A DNA stretch of 64,000 bases from Actinomycetospora sp. TBRC 11914. GTDB taxonomy: Bacteria > Actinomycetota > Actinomycetes > Mycobacteriales > Pseudonocardiaceae. Positions 44,822 to 55,000 of this stretch are shown here, in pieces. The stretch is from NCBI RefSeq assembly GCF_012933465.1, contig NZ_JABBND010000001.1, positions 868,001 through 932,000 on the forward strand, in the 5' to 3' direction. The translations under genes were made by a program, and so were the position numbers. How positions within the stretch are numbered: position 1 is the first letter of the stretch; each line of letters begins with the position of its first letter. The notes beneath the pieces were generated by a model. That model was not told the DNA's origin. It worked only from the letters and a program-made list of their open reading frames with translations, and did not search any database.

Positions 44822-45319
44822 TCACCGGCCCTCCGGCCGCGTCCAGACGCCGGAGCGTCCGCCCTCCTTGCGCTCCAGCCGCACCGCGTCCATCGACGCG
44901 GCCGGGTCGAGCGCCTTCACCATGTCGTGCAGCGCCAGACCGGCGACGGCGACCGCGGTCAGGGCCTCCATCTCCACCCCGGTGCGGTCGGCGCTGCGGG
45001 CCGTGGCCTCCACGCGCACCTCGTCCTCGCCGACCTCCAGCTCCACCGCCACGCCCGCGAGCGGGATGGGGTGGCAGAGCGGGACCAGGTCCGGCGTCCG
45101 CTTGGCGCCCATGATGCCCGCGATGCGCGCGGTGGCCAGCGCGTCGCCCTTCGGCACCGTCCCGTCGCGCAGCGCGGCGCACACCTCGGCGGTGGTGCGC
45201 AGGACGCCGGTCGCGGTGGCGACCCGCCGGGTGACCTCCTTGTCCCCGACGTCGACCATCCGCGCGGCACCCGTCGCGTCGACGTGGGTGAGGCGCCGCC
45301 CGCCGTCGGGCGTGGTCAC
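44822..45319 (-). CDS. moaC: Cyclic pyranopterin monophosphate synthase MoaC
   Basis: A 165-residue Moa[54 protein letters not shown], and [25 protein letters not shown]. It completes the ring rearrangement started by MoaA, which is not in the window. GTG 45319 overlaps the malic-enzyme stop (GTGA), so it is coupled to it. Confidence 0.94.
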   Translation of the reverse strand: MTTPDGGRRLTHVDATGAARMVDVGDKEVTRRVATATGVLRTTAEVCAALRDGTVPKGDALATARIAGIMGAKRTPDLVPLCHPIPLAGVAVELEVGEDEVRVEATARSADRTGVEMEALTAVAVAGLALHDMVKALDPAASMDAVRLERKEGGRSGVWTRPEGR

Positions 45320-46791
45320 GTGTCCTCCGCCCGGACCGCGCCGTCCGCCGACGCCGACCCGACGTCGAGGGCCTCCTGGACGGACGCGGCCCCGCTCGCG
45401 GCACGCTCGTCCTCGCTGACCCGCCGGACCGCGGCGGCGACCGCCGGCGACACCGTGGCGTCGAAGACGCTGGGGACGATGAACAGCGGGTTCGGCTCGG
45501 TGACGACGTCCGCGATCGCGGCCGACGCCGCGAGCAGCATGGCGTCGGTGATCCCGCGCGCCTGGGCGTCGAGCAGGCCGCGGAAGATGCCGGGGAAGGC
45601 CAGCACGTTGTTGATCTGGTTCGGGTAGTCCGACCGGCCGGTGGCGACGACGGCCGCGTGGTGCTGCGCGACGCCGGGGTCGATCTCCGGGTCGGGGTTG
45701 GCGAGCGCGAAGACGATCGCGTCGTCGGTCATGGCCTTGACGTCCTCGGCGTGCAGCAGGTTCGGCGCGGACACCCCGATGAAGACGTCGGCGCCGGGCA
45801 GCGCGTCGTGGACGTCGCCGGTGAGCCCCTCGCGGTTGGTCTGCTCGGCCACCCAGCGCAGCGAGTCGTGCAGGCCCGGACGGTCCCGGTGGATGATCCC
45901 CTCGACGTCCACCGCGAGGAGCTCGGCGGGTTCGAGGGGCAGCAGCAGCCGGATGATCGCCGAGCCGGCCGCGCCGACGCCGCACACCACGATCCGGCAG
46001 TCCTCGGCGCGCTTGCCGACCACCCGCAGCGCGTTGCGCAGCGCACCGAGCACGACGACGGCCGTGCCGTGCTGGTCGTCGTGGAACACCGGCACGTCGA
46101 GGCTCTCGCGCAGCCGGGCCTCGATCTCGAAGCAGCGGGGCGCGGCGATGTCCTCGAGGTTGATCCCGCCGTAGGCCGGGGCCATCACCTCGACCGTCCG
46201 GATGATCTCCTCGGTGTCCTGGGTGTCGAGGGCCACCGGCCACGCGTCCACCCCGGCGAAGCGCTTGAACAGCGCCGCTTTGCCCTCCATCACCGGCATC
46301 GCCGCGGCGGCGCCGAGGTTGCCCAGCCCCAGCACGGCCGAGCCGTCGGTGACGACGGCGACGGTGTTCCGCTTGATCGTGAGGCTGCGCGCGTCGTCGG
46401 GCCGGCGGGCGATCGCCTGGCAGACCCGCGCGACGCCGGGCGTGTAGGCCCGGGAGAGGTCCTCGCGGGTGCGCAGGCCCACCTTGGGCGTGACCTCGAT
46501 CTTCCCGCCGAGGTGGACCAGGAAGGTGCGGTCGGAGACGTTGCGGACCCGCACGCCGTCGAGGGCGTCGAGGGCCTCGGTGATCTCCTCGGCGTGCCGC
46601 TCGGACAGCGCGTTGCAGGAGATGTCGACGATGATCGCCTCGGCGCGCGACTCCACCACGTCGAACGCGGTCATCACCCCGCCGACGCGACCGACGGCGA
46701 CCGCGAGGTCTCCCGCCGCGGTCGCGCTCGCGGGCGCCTCGACCCGCGCGGTGATGGCGTAGCCCGGACCCGGGACCGCCACGCTGCTCAC
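45316..46791 (-). CDS. NAD-dependent malic enzyme with N-terminal ACT domain
   Basis: A 491-residue malic enzyme. Residues 1-90 form an ACT-like regulatory domain ([30 protein letters not shown]). The catalytic part has [32 protein letters not shown], the metal/substrate region [18 protein letters not shown] with [17 protein letters not shown], and the NAD motif [19 protein letters not shown]. It decarboxylates malate to pyruvate. It lies between MobA-like and moaC genes with GTGA overlaps on both sides, an odd guest in a cofactor operon. Confidence 0.93.
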   Translation of the reverse strand: MSSVAVPGPGYAITARVEAPASATAAGDLAVAVGRVGGVMTAFDVVESRAEAIIVDISCNALSERHAEEITEALDALDGVRVRNVSDRTFLVHLGGKIEVTPKVGLRTREDLSRAYTPGVARVCQAIARRPDDARSLTIKRNTVAVVTDGSAVLGLGNLGAAAAMPVMEGKAALFKRFAGVDAWPVALDTQDTEEIIRTVEVMAPAYGGINLEDIAAPRCFEIEARLRESLDVPVFHDDQHGTAVVVLGALRNALRVVGKRAEDCRIVVCGVGAAGSAIIRLLLPLEPAELLAVDVEGIIHRDRPGLHDSLRWVAEQTNREGLTGDVHDALPGADVFIGVSAPNLLHAEDVKAMTDDAIVFALANPDPEIDPGVAQHHAAVVATGRSDYPNQINNVLAFPGIFRGLLDAQARGITDAMLLAASAAIADVVTEPNPLFIVPSVFDATVSPAVAAAVRRVSEDERAASGAASVQEALDVGSASADGAVRAEDT

Positions 46792-47393
46792 CCCTCCCGA
46801 TCGGTGACCCTCACCCGGGCCAGGTCGGCCGGGGTGTCGACGTCGTCGCGGGTCGCGACGTCGCCGACCTCGACGGGCCGGATGTCCGTGCGACCCGCAA
46901 GGTATCCCCGCGCCCCGACATCGTCGTGCGCGGCCGCCGCGACCCCGGCCAGGTGGTCCGCACCGAGCAGCACCGGGTGCCCCGGGCGGCCGTCGTAGCT
47001 CCCCCGGGCCAGGCCCTCCCGGGTCGCGGCGGCGGCCACCCGCGCGAGCGCCTCGGGGCCGATGCCCGGGGTGTCGACGAGCAGCACGAGGACGGCGTCG
47101 ACGGTGTCGGACGACGCCGTCACCGCCCCGAGCCCGGCCCGCAGCGAGGCGCCCATGCCGTCGGCCCAGTCGGCGGCGACGACGACCGCGGCCTCCGGGT
47201 CGGCCGCGGCGACGACGTCCCGGGCGCGGTCGGCGTCGGCACCGAGCACCACGAGCCGCGGGGCGATCCGCGCGCCGCGCAGCGCACGCAGGGCCCGCGT
47301 CACCAGCGGCTCGCCGTCGAGCTCGACGAGCGCCTTCGGTCCGCCCATCCGGCGTCCGGCCCCCGCGGCGAGCAGGAGGCCGGCAACGCGCAC
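46788..47393 (-). CDS. MobA/MocA-like molybdenum cofactor nucleotidyltransferase
   Basis: A 201-residue NTP transferase: [27 protein letters not shown] (about 5-31), [15 protein letters not shown] and [15 protein letters not shown]. This matches the MocA/MobA family, which attaches CMP or GMP to molybdopterin; MocA (CTP) would suit XdhC-type hydroxylases, but specificity cannot be read here. It starts at GTG 47393, one base overlapping the stop of the small gene upstream (TAGTG). Confidence 0.83.
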   Translation of the reverse strand: MRVAGLLLAAGAGRRMGGPKALVELDGEPLVTRALRALRGARIAPRLVVLGADADRARDVVAAADPEAAVVVAADWADGMGASLRAGLGAVTASSDTVDAVLVLLVDTPGIGPEALARVAAAATREGLARGSYDGRPGHPVLLGADHLAGVAAAAHDDVGARGYLAGRTDIRPVEVGDVATRDDVDTPADLARVRVTDREG

Positions 47394-47590
47394 TAGCGGT
47401 TGATCTCGGTGACGGGGTGCTGATAGTCGAGCTGGTCGGCGGGGAGCGGGAACTCCGTCTCACCGAACGGGGAGGAGGCACCCTGCGTCGGCGCCATCAG
47501 CTCGGTGACGGGGTGGCCGCCGTCGACCTCCGGCCACGACGGGTCCTGCCGCGGCGTGACGGCCTTCTCGCCCTCGCTGTGCGCTGCCAC
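47393..47590 (-). CDS. Small hypothetical protein with repeated HPVTE motif
   Basis: 65 residues from GTG 47590, which has an AGGAA site; longer starts exist. The protein is acidic and Pro-rich with two copies of a HPVTE motif (GGHPVTELMAPTQGA and YQHPVTEINR). I do not recognise a domain. It sits where the M. tuberculosis map has the small gene Rv0863, between the helicase-associated gene and moaC (recalled), and is divergent from the helicase-associated protein. Confidence 0.6.
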   Translation of the reverse strand: MAAHSEGEKAVTPRQDPSWPEVDGGHPVTELMAPTQGASSPFGETEFPLPADQLDYQHPVTEINR

Positions 47591-47795
47591 CGGTTCCTCC
47601 CTGGTCGGGCTCGCTGTCGGCTGCCCAGTCTGCCGCACCCGGTACGCGTCGGGCGACCCGCGGGCCCCGGGCTCGCTCGTCCCCGCCTCGCGACAGCAAG
47701 GGCACGTTCCTGGCGTCCGACGCCGGAACGGCGCCGCTCACCCACCGCGCTCGCACCCCGGCGGCCGCCCGGGAGCGCCGACTACGCTGGTAGGG

Positions 47796-50129
47796 ATGGC
47801 CGCCCGACCCGGGACCCTGCTCGACCACCTCCGCGCCCAGGACGACGCGACCCTGGGTGCGCTGCTGCGTGCCCGCCCGGACCTGGCCCTGCCCGCGCCG
47901 GCCGACACCGGCGTCGTCGCCACCCGGGCCGGGGTGCGCACCTCGGTCGGCCGGGCGCTGGAGGACCTCGACGCGCTGCACCTCGCCGTCGTCGACGCCC
48001 TGCTCGTGGCCGGCGCCGACCAGGACCCGGTCGCGCCGGAGACGGTCCTCGACCTGCTGGGCTCGGCCGTCCCCCGCGACGCGGCCCGGGCGGCGCTCGA
48101 CCGGCTGCGGGCGCTCGCCCTGGTCTGGGACGTCGGGGGCACGGGCACGCTCGACGAGGGCGAGGAGACGGGCGTCCGGGCGGTGCCCGCCCTGCGCGAC
48201 GCGGGCCGCCGGCACCCCGCGGGCCTCGGCCGCCCGGCGCCCGAGTCCTCGGTGCTGCGGACCGGCGACCCGGCCGCGGTCATGGCCGCGCTCCCGGCCG
48301 ACCAGCGCGCCGTCGTCGACGCCCTCGACCGCGACGGTCCCGTCGGGCGCAGCCGGGCCCGCGACGGCGACGACAACCCGGTCGCCCGGCTGCTCGCCGC
48401 CGGTGTCCTGCGCCGGATCGACGACGAGACCGTCGAGCTCACCCGCGAGGCGGGGCTCGGCCTGCGCGGCGACCGCCCGCTCGGGGAGATCGTCGCCGCC
48501 GACCCGATGCCCGCGCCCCGCGAGCACGACCCGGACACCGTCGACGCGACCGCCGCCGGCGAGGCCCTCGAGACGATCCGCCGGGCCGAGGGGGTGATCG
48601 CGGCGTGGTCGGCGGCGCCCCCCGCGGTGCTGCGCTCCGGTGGCCTCGGCGTGCGGGACCTGCGGCGGCTCGCCAAGGACCTCGAGGTCGACGAGACCGC
48701 CGCCGGGCTGCTCGTCGAGACCCTCGCCGCCGCCTCCCTGGTCGCGGTCAGCGAGGACGCCGACGCGGTGTGGTGCCCGACGACGACCGCCGACCGCTGG
48801 CTCGCCGCCCCACCCGAGACGCAGTGGGTCGCGCTGGCGCGCGCGTGGCTGGAGATGCCCCGCCAACCGTCGGCGATCGGCGGGCGCGACGCCGGCGACA
48901 AGCTCGTCGGCCCGCTGTCCGACGAGGTCCGGCGCCCGTGGGCGCCGCAGGTGCGGCGGCGCGTGCTCGAGCGGCTCGCCGAGTTCGGCGAGGGCGCCGG
49001 GCCACCGACGCTCGACGACCTCGTCGCCTCGCTCGCGTGGCGCGCGCCCCGGCGGGGCGGCCGGGTGCGCGACACGCTGGTGCGCGACGTCGTGCGCGAG
49101 GCGACCGCCCTCGGCGTCGTCGCCCTCGACGCGCTCACCTCGTCCGGGCGGGAGCTGCTGCGGGTGCCCCGGCGTCCCGACGACGACCCCGACGCGGCCG
49201 CCGCCGCCGCGTTGCGCCCCGCGCTGCCCGAGCCGGTAGACCACGTGCTGCTGCAGGCCGACCTCACCGCCGTCGCGCCCGGACGCCTCGCGCCCGAGCT
49301 CGCGGCGGCGATGGACCGGGTGGCCGACGTGGAGTCGGCCGGCGGCGCGACGGTCTACCGCATCAGCGAGGGCTCGATCCGCCGCGCGCTCGACCTCGGC
49401 TGGACCGCCGCCGACGTCCACGAGCTCTTCGCCACCCGCTCCGCCACCCCCGTGCCCCAGGGCCTGACCTACCTCGTCGACGACGTCGCCCGCCGCCACG
49501 GCCGGCTGCGCGGCGGGTCCGCCGCGTCGTTCCTGCGCTCCGAGGACGAGGCGCTGCTCGCCGAGGTGGTGTCCCGGCCGGAGGCCGAGGCGCTGGAGCT
49601 GCGCCGCATCGCGCCGACCGTGGTGGTGTCGACCCACCCGCTCGCCGAGGTGCTCGAGGCGCTGCGTGCCGCCGGCCTGTCCCCCGTCGCCGAGGACGCC
49701 GAGGGCGGGGTGCTCGACCTGCGACCGAAGGGACGCCGCGCCGCCCCGCGCCGGCCGGACCGGGCGACCAACGGCTCGCCGCGCCTGTCCGACGACCAGG
49801 TGGCGGCGCTGGTCGCGCAGCTGCGCGCCGGGGACAGGGCCGCCACGGCGTCGCGGGGCCCGGCCGTGTCGGGGTCGGTGCCCGGCTCGACCCGCCAGAC
49901 CGCGTCCGCGACGGTGGCCGTGCTCGCCGACGCCGCCCGGACCGGGCGCACCGTGTGGATCGGCTACGTCGACGCGCAGGGCACCGCCTCCCAGCGGGTG
50001 GTGCGCCCGCTGCGGGTCGGCGGCGGGCTGCTCGAGGGCACCGACGCGGCCGTGGAGGACGACGCCGGGCCGGGCCCGTCGGTGAGCTTCGCGCTGCACC
50101 GGATCACGTCGGTGTCGGTGCTGAACTGA
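47796..50129 (+). CDS. Helicase-associated (XPB N-terminal/WYL-like) protein, Rv0862c type
   Basis: A 777-residue protein with no helicase motor motifs. It resembles the actinobacterial 'helicase C-terminal-domain' proteins encoded beside the XPB helicase in mycobacteria. Ala-rich winged-helix-like repeats occupy the N-terminal 400 residues. The middle reads DHVLLQADLTAVAPGRLAPELAAAMDRVADVESAGGATVYRISEGSIRRALDLG, and a C-terminal WYL-like segment is TVWIGYVDAQGTASQRVVRPLRVGGGLLEG. It probably assists DNA repair with XPB (inference). Here the XPB gene is 6.8 kb downstream, separated by a conservon. Confidence 0.82.
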   Translation: MAARPGTLLDHLRAQDDATLGALLRARPDLALPAPADTGVVATRAGVRTSVGRALEDLDALHLAVVDALLVAGADQDPVAPETVLDLLGSAVPRDAARAALDRLRALALVWDVGGTGTLDEGEETGVRAVPALRDAGRRHPAGLGRPAPESSVLRTGDPAAVMAALPADQRAVVDALDRDGPVGRSRARDGDDNPVARLLAAGVLRRIDDETVELTREAGLGLRGDRPLGEIVAADPMPAPREHDPDTVDATAAGEALETIRRAEGVIAAWSAAPPAVLRSGGLGVRDLRRLAKDLEVDETAAGLLVETLAAASLVAVSEDADAVWCPTTTADRWLAAPPETQWVALARAWLEMPRQPSAIGGRDAGDKLVGPLSDEVRRPWAPQVRRRVLERLAEFGEGAGPPTLDDLVASLAWRAPRRGGRVRDTLVRDVVREATALGVVALDALTSSGRELLRVPRRPDDDPDAAAAAALRPALPEPVDHVLLQADLTAVAPGRLAPELAAAMDRVADVESAGGATVYRISEGSIRRALDLGWTAADVHELFATRSATPVPQGLTYLVDDVARRHGRLRGGSAASFLRSEDEALLAEVVSRPEAEALELRRIAPTVVVSTHPLAEVLEALRAAGLSPVAEDAEGGVLDLRPKGRRAAPRRPDRATNGSPRLSDDQVAALVAQLRAGDRAATASRGPAVSGSVPGSTRQTASATVAVLADAARTGRTVWIGYVDAQGTASQRVVRPLRVGGGLLEGTDAAVEDDAGPGPSVSFALHRITSVSVLN

Positions 50130-50145
50130 CGTCCCGGCCCCCTCC

Positions 50146-50198
50146 GGGACGAACGACTCGTTCGTGGCGTAGAAGTGCGCGAACGAGTCGTTCGTCCC
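50146..50198. repeat. Perfect hairpin 1 of an intergenic pair
   Basis: 19-base arms GGGACGAACGACTCGTTCG and exact complement (50146-50164, 50180-50198) with a 15-base loop. Each arm contains the small palindrome CGAACGA-C-TCGTTCG. It lies 16 bases after the helicase-associated gene. Confidence 0.92.
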
Positions 50199-50216
50199 GC
50201 CGGGGTGGTGGGCCGA

Positions 50217-50272
50217 GCGCACGAACGGCCGGTTCGTGACCTTCGAGGGTGCCGAACCGGCCGTTCGTGCGC
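50217..50272. repeat. Perfect hairpin 2 of an intergenic pair
   Basis: 20-base arms GCGCACGAACGGCCGGTTCG and exact complement (50217-50236, 50253-50272) with a 16-base loop. It lies 12 bases from the GTPase stop. It shares the ACGAACG start and GTTCG end with hairpin 1, so the two look related. Confidence 0.92.
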
Positions 50273-50284
50273 GTCCCGGCGGGC

Positions 50285-50875
50285 TCAGGCGCGCGCGCCG
50301 ACCGCCCAGACCTGCATCGCGTGCTCGACGAGGGCGATCAGCGTCTCCTTCGTCGACTCCCGGTCGCGGGCGTCGACGGTGACCACCGGGACCGACGGGT
50401 CGACCGCCAGCGCCTCGGCCACGTCGGAGAGGGAATGGGCGAGCACGCCGTCGAAGCAGTTCACGCCGAGGATGTAGGGCAGGTTGCGGTCCTCGAAGAA
50501 GTCGACCGCGGCGAAGCAGTCGGCCAACCGCCGGGTGTCGACGAGCACGACCGCCCCGATCGCCCCGCGCACCAGGTCGTCCCACATGAACCAGAACCGG
50601 TCCTGCCCGGGCGTGCCGAACAGGTAGAGGATCAGGTCGGCGTCGAGCGTCACGCGCCCGAAGTCCATGGCCACCGTCGTCGTGCGCTTGTTCGGCACCG
50701 CCGTGAGGTCGTCGACGCCCGCGCTGGCATCGGTCATCACGGCCTCGGTGGTCAGCGGGTCGATCTCGGAGACCGAGCCGACGAAGGTCGTCTTGCCGAC
50801 CCCGAACCCCCCGGCGACGACGATCTTGGCCGACGTGGTCGTCGGGGTCGCCACCTCAGAGCCGTCGTAGTCCAC
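50285..50875 (-). CDS. Conservon small GTPase (CvnD type)
   Basis: A 196-residue GTP-binding protein: P-loop GGFGVGKTTFVG (about 22-33), the DxxG-like LFGTPGQDRFWFMWDD, a NKxD equivalent VNCFDG, and YILGVNCFDGVLAHSLSDV. In Streptomyces conservons this GTPase interacts with the sensor kinase, roadblock and DUF742 partners. Its start overlaps the DUF742 gene by 20 bases. Confidence 0.9.
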   Translation of the reverse strand: MDYDGSEVATPTTTSAKIVVAGGFGVGKTTFVGSVSEIDPLTTEAVMTDASAGVDDLTAVPNKRTTTVAMDFGRVTLDADLILYLFGTPGQDRFWFMWDDLVRGAIGAVVLVDTRRLADCFAAVDFFEDRNLPYILGVNCFDGVLAHSLSDVAEALAVDPSVPVVTVDARDRESTKETLIALVEHAMQVWAVGARA

Positions 50876-51626
50876 TCAACACCCTTTCCATCAACGCCAT
50901 GTCCGGGGCGTCGCCCGTCGACGAGGCGGTCTCGTGCACCACGATCGATCCGTGCGCGGCCATGTCGCCCAGCAGCACGCGGGCGACGCCGAGGGGCAGG
51001 GAGAGCAGCGCCCCCACCTCGGCGACCGACTTCGGGTCGCGGCACAGATCGGCGATCATGCGGTGCTCGTACTGGGTGACCTGTTCGGGGTCCCGGCCCC
51101 GGGCCGTCGTCGAGAGCAGGGTCTCGACGGCGAGGTCGTACGCCGGGCGGGTGCGGCCGCGGGTCCACGCGTAGGGCCGCACGAACGACGACTCCGGCGG
51201 CTCGTCACCGCTGCGGGGGCCGTCGGGGTAGTCGGGCGCGCCGACCTCGTGGCGGTTGCCCAGCGGGAGCCCACCGGGCGTGGTCGGGGCGGCGGGCTCG
51301 TGGTGCGGTGGACCGGCCGGCTCCGGGTACGCCGGATCCGGGTGGGCCGGGTCCGGGTACGCGACGTCGGGACGCCACCCGCCGGACCGGGGGCCGACCG
51401 GGACGCCGTGCGGTGGGCTGCGGTGGGCACCGCCCGCGTCGGGCCCCGGCTGGCCGTCGAGCGCCCGCGCGGCGTCATGGTCGGCCGGCGAGGCGGCGTC
51501 GCCGTCCGCCGACTTCCGGCGCCGGCCGAAGAGGCCCCGCCGCTCGCTCGGACGGCGTGGGGCTCCGCCGGTGATCCCGTTGAGGACGTCGGCGAAGTCG
51601 TTGTCCTCCGGCGGTCCTTGGCTCAC
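50856..51626 (-). CDS. DUF742 protein (CvnC type) with long disordered N-terminus
   Basis: A 256-residue protein. The C-terminal 110 residues form the DUF742 winged-helix-like domain (SFVRPYAWTRGRTRPAYDLAVETLLSTTA, then VAEVGALLSLPLGVARVLLGDMAAHGSIVVHE). The first 145 residues are Pro/Gly/Asp-rich and include DPAHPDPAYPEPAGPPHH repeats. It is part of the four-gene cassette between kinase/roadblock and GTPase. Confidence 0.87.
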   Translation of the reverse strand: MSQGPPEDNDFADVLNGITGGAPRRPSERRGLFGRRRKSADGDAASPADHDAARALDGQPGPDAGGAHRSPPHGVPVGPRSGGWRPDVAYPDPAHPDPAYPEPAGPPHHEPAAPTTPGGLPLGNRHEVGAPDYPDGPRSGDEPPESSFVRPYAWTRGRTRPAYDLAVETLLSTTARGRDPEQVTQYEHRMIADLCRDPKSVAEVGALLSLPLGVARVLLGDMAAHGSIVVHETASSTGDAPDMALMERVLSGLRRL

Positions 51627-51649
51627 CGTCGCTCACCTCTCCCGGCGGC

Positions 51650-52072
51650 TCATCGGAAACCCGATCCCTGCAGCTCCGCGCGCAGTTCCGGGGTGAGCAG
51701 CTGGCCCACACGGTCGACCAGGAGCGTCATCTCGTAGCCGACCAGTCCGATGTCGCAGTTGGGCGCGGCCAGCGTCGCCAGGCAGGAGCCGTCGCTGATG
51801 GACATGAGGAGCACGATGCCGCGCTCCATCTCCACCACGGTCTGCACGACCTCACCGGCCTCGAAGCACCGCGCGGCGCCCTGGGTGAGGCTGATCAGCC
51901 CGGACGCGACGGCCGCGAGCTGGTCGGCGCGGTCCCGCGGGAGCCGGTTGGACGCGGTGAGCAGCAGGCCGTCCGCGGACACCACGACGGCGTGCGCGAC
52001 GCCGGGCACGCGCTCGGCGAAGTTCGAGACCAGCCAGCCGAACCTGCTGGGCTGCGACTGGGGTGCCGTCAC
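51650..52072 (-). CDS. Roadblock/LC7 protein (CvnB type)
   Basis: A 140-residue roadblock domain: [53 protein letters not shown], then [27 protein letters not shown]. These proteins regulate the conservon GTPase. GTG 52072 overlaps the kinase stop by GTGA. Confidence 0.92.
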   Translation of the reverse strand: MTAPQSQPSRFGWLVSNFAERVPGVAHAVVVSADGLLLTASNRLPRDRADQLAAVASGLISLTQGAARCFEAGEVVQTVVEMERGIVLLMSISDGSCLATLAAPNCDIGLVGYEMTLLVDRVGQLLTPELRAELQGSGFR

Positions 52073-55000
52073 TGCTCCTCCTCCTCGGTGTGCGGTGCGG
52101 CATGGTGTGCCGGGCCGCTCGTCGGGACCTCGCCGGCGGGGCCGCCGTCGGGTCGGGGGACCGGGCGGGTCGACCGACCGTCGGCCACACCGCGCTGGTA
52201 GCTCGCCAACCGGCCGCGCACGGCCTCCGCGCTGCGGCGCGGGGTGCCCAGGGCGCCGCCGGCCTCGCCCGCCTCGGCGACGGGGGCCGGCGACGGGCTC
52301 GGCCGTGCGCTGCCCGGGACCAGGTGGGCCCGCGGGCGGCGTCGGGGGAGGCCGGACTCGGTGGTCCCGGCGTCGACCGCGGCCAGCGACGGGGCTCCGG
52401 CGTCGAAGCCGCCCCGGCCCGCGCTCGCCCACTCCGGGTCGATGCCGCTCGGGTCGTTCGGCTCCGGCTCGCGGAACCAGACCGAGGCCACCTCGTCGAA
52501 GATCGGCGTCCGCTCCCGGTTCGGGAGCACGGCCGCGGGGCGCCGCGGCAGGCCCTCCGGCGCGCTCCGGCCGGGGAGGCCGTGGCCGTTCCCGTTGGTG
52601 CCGTTGGTGCCGTTGCCGTGGGTGCCGTTCCCGTGGGTGCCGTTGGTGTGGCCGGCGCCGGGGCCGACCGCCGCGGGGTGCGCGGGGGCCACGGGGCCGG
52701 CGTCCGGCGCCGGGCCGGCCGGCGCCGCGGTCTCGTCGGCCTCGGCGAACAGCTCCTCGCCGGTGGCGGGCTGCTGGGCCGCGGGGGCGTCCTCGGCGGG
52801 TCCCGCGGCGGCGGCACCGTCGGCGTCGGCGAGCGGCCGCGGCCGCAACCGGGGCGCGGAGCCCGGGCGCAGCAGCGGTCCGCCCTCGGGCTGGCGGCGT
52901 TGGGAGAGCGGTCGCAGCGGCAGTCGCGCCGCCGGCCGGGGGGCCGCCACCTCCTCCTGCTCCGCCGGGGCCTCGGGCGCGTCGGGCTCAGCTGCGGGCT
53001 CCTCGGCGGCGTCGGGCGTGGCCACCGGCCCCGCCTCGTCGACCGCCGCGGGGGCCGTGGTCCCCGGCTCGTCGTCGCCGGCCGGGACGGCGTGCCGGTC
53101 CCCGACCGCCTCGGCCTCGGCCGGTTCCGCCGCCTCGGTGACCTCGGCGTCCGGCGTCACCGCGGGCGCCTCGCCCGTGGTGGGCCCGGGCGGGGGGACG
53201 ACCTCGGCGCCGTTCCACATGGTGGGCGACGGTGCGGGCGGCGTCGCCGGAGGCGTCGGGCCCGGCTCGCCCGCGGCGGGCTGCTCCGGGCCGTCCTCAC
53301 CCGGATGGCTCCAGGGACCGGGGCGCGGCCCCTGGTAGGGGGCACCCGGCCGCGCCGGCATGCCCGGGTGACCCGTCGGACCGCGCTGACCGGGAGGCGG
53401 CGGGCCCGGCTCGCGGCGCCACCAGCCCTCGGGCGGGATGGCACCGGGCCGTGGCCGCGGCGCCGGTCGGCCGTCGGGCCCGATCGGACCGGGGCCTGCG
53501 GGACCGGGACCGGCGGGACCAGGGCCGGCGGGGCCGGGCTCGGGCGCCAGGAGGCCGTGACGGCCACCCGGACCGGCCTGCTCGGCCTCGCCGGTCTCCG
53601 TCCCGCCCTCGTCGACCTCGGGCTCGCCGTCGGGACCGCGCCACGCGTGGGCCGCGACGGCGCGCGTCGGGATCGCCCCGGCCGGCGGGCCGGCGGGCCG
53701 GTCCGGGCCGGCCTCGGCGACCGGGGCCTCCTCGGTGGGCTCGGGCGCGTCGTCGGCGCCGGTCTGGCTCCAGACGGTGACGCTCTCGTCGCCGGTGTCG
53801 TCCCCGACGACCGAGGCCACGCGGTCGTCGTCCTCGTCGTCGGCGTCGTCGGGCTCGGCGTCGTCCGGAGCCCCGTGCGCGGCGGCGTGCTCCGGCGGGC
53901 CCTGGGGCGGTCCGGAGCCGGCGTCGGGCCCGGCCGGCGCGGCGGCGTCGTCGAACGTCGGGGCCGGACCGGACCGCATCGGACGGCGCGGCAGCGCCGA
54001 GGCGAGCGAGCCGCCCAGCCCGTTGCGCCGGGGCTCCTGGCCGTCGCCCGGCGCGGGCTCGGCCGGGCCCTGCGGCGCCGACTCCCCGCCCTCCGGGTCG
54101 ACCGAGGGGGCGAAGAACGCGGCCGCCCCCGCCGCCGCGGCCCCCGCCGCCGCGGCACCGCCACGGGCCGCCGGGCGACGCGGCAGCCCGCCGCCACCCT
54201 CCCCGGGCCCGCCGCCCTCGCGGGGCTCCTGGCGGGGGATCGGGGTGCCCGCGGGCTCGGGGCGGGCCGAGCCGTTGGTGGCCGGCGGCCCGAACGGCGC
54301 CTGGCCCGGGGCGCGCACCGGCAGACCGGTGCCGCCGAGCGCGCGCGTCGACTGCGTGCCGCCGACGCGGTTCCCGGGGCCGCCGGAGAGCACCGCCGAC
54401 GACGGGATCCGGACGGCGGCCACGACCCCACCGCCGTCCCGGGTCCGCAGCGAGACCCCGATGGCGTGGCGCGACGCGAGGCGGCCGACCACGAAGAGAC
54501 CCATCCGGCGGGACGCCGAGACGTCGACGGTGGGCGGCGACGCGAGCCGCTGGTTCGCCTCGAGGAGGTCCTGGTCGGTCATGCCGACACCGCGGTCGGA
54601 GATCTCGAGGACGACGGTGCCGTCGTGCTCCGGGCGCGCGAGGACGTCGACGCGGGTCTCCGGGGCCGAGAACGCCGCGGCGTTCTCCAGCAGCTCCGCG
54701 ACCAGGTGGACGACGTCGCCCGCGGTCCGGCCCAGCAGCTGGACCGACGGCGGCGGGGCGAGCTCCACCCGCTGGTACTGCTCGACCTCGGACGCCGCGG
54801 CCCGCAGCACGTCGACCAGCGGCACCGGGCGCCCGCCGCGGCGGGCGAGGTCGGTGCCGGAGAGCACCAGGAGGTTCTCGGAGTTGCGGCGCATGCGCGT
54901 CGCGAGGTGGTCGAGCTGGAAGAGCTCGGCGAGGGCCTCCGGGTCCTCCTCCTTGTTCTCCAGCTGCTCGATCAGGCGCAGCTGGCGCTCGACGAGGGCC

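Noticed and set aside
47796..50129. Calling the 777-residue protein a helicase
   Set aside because: No Walker A/B or other helicase motor motifs are visible; it is only helicase-associated.
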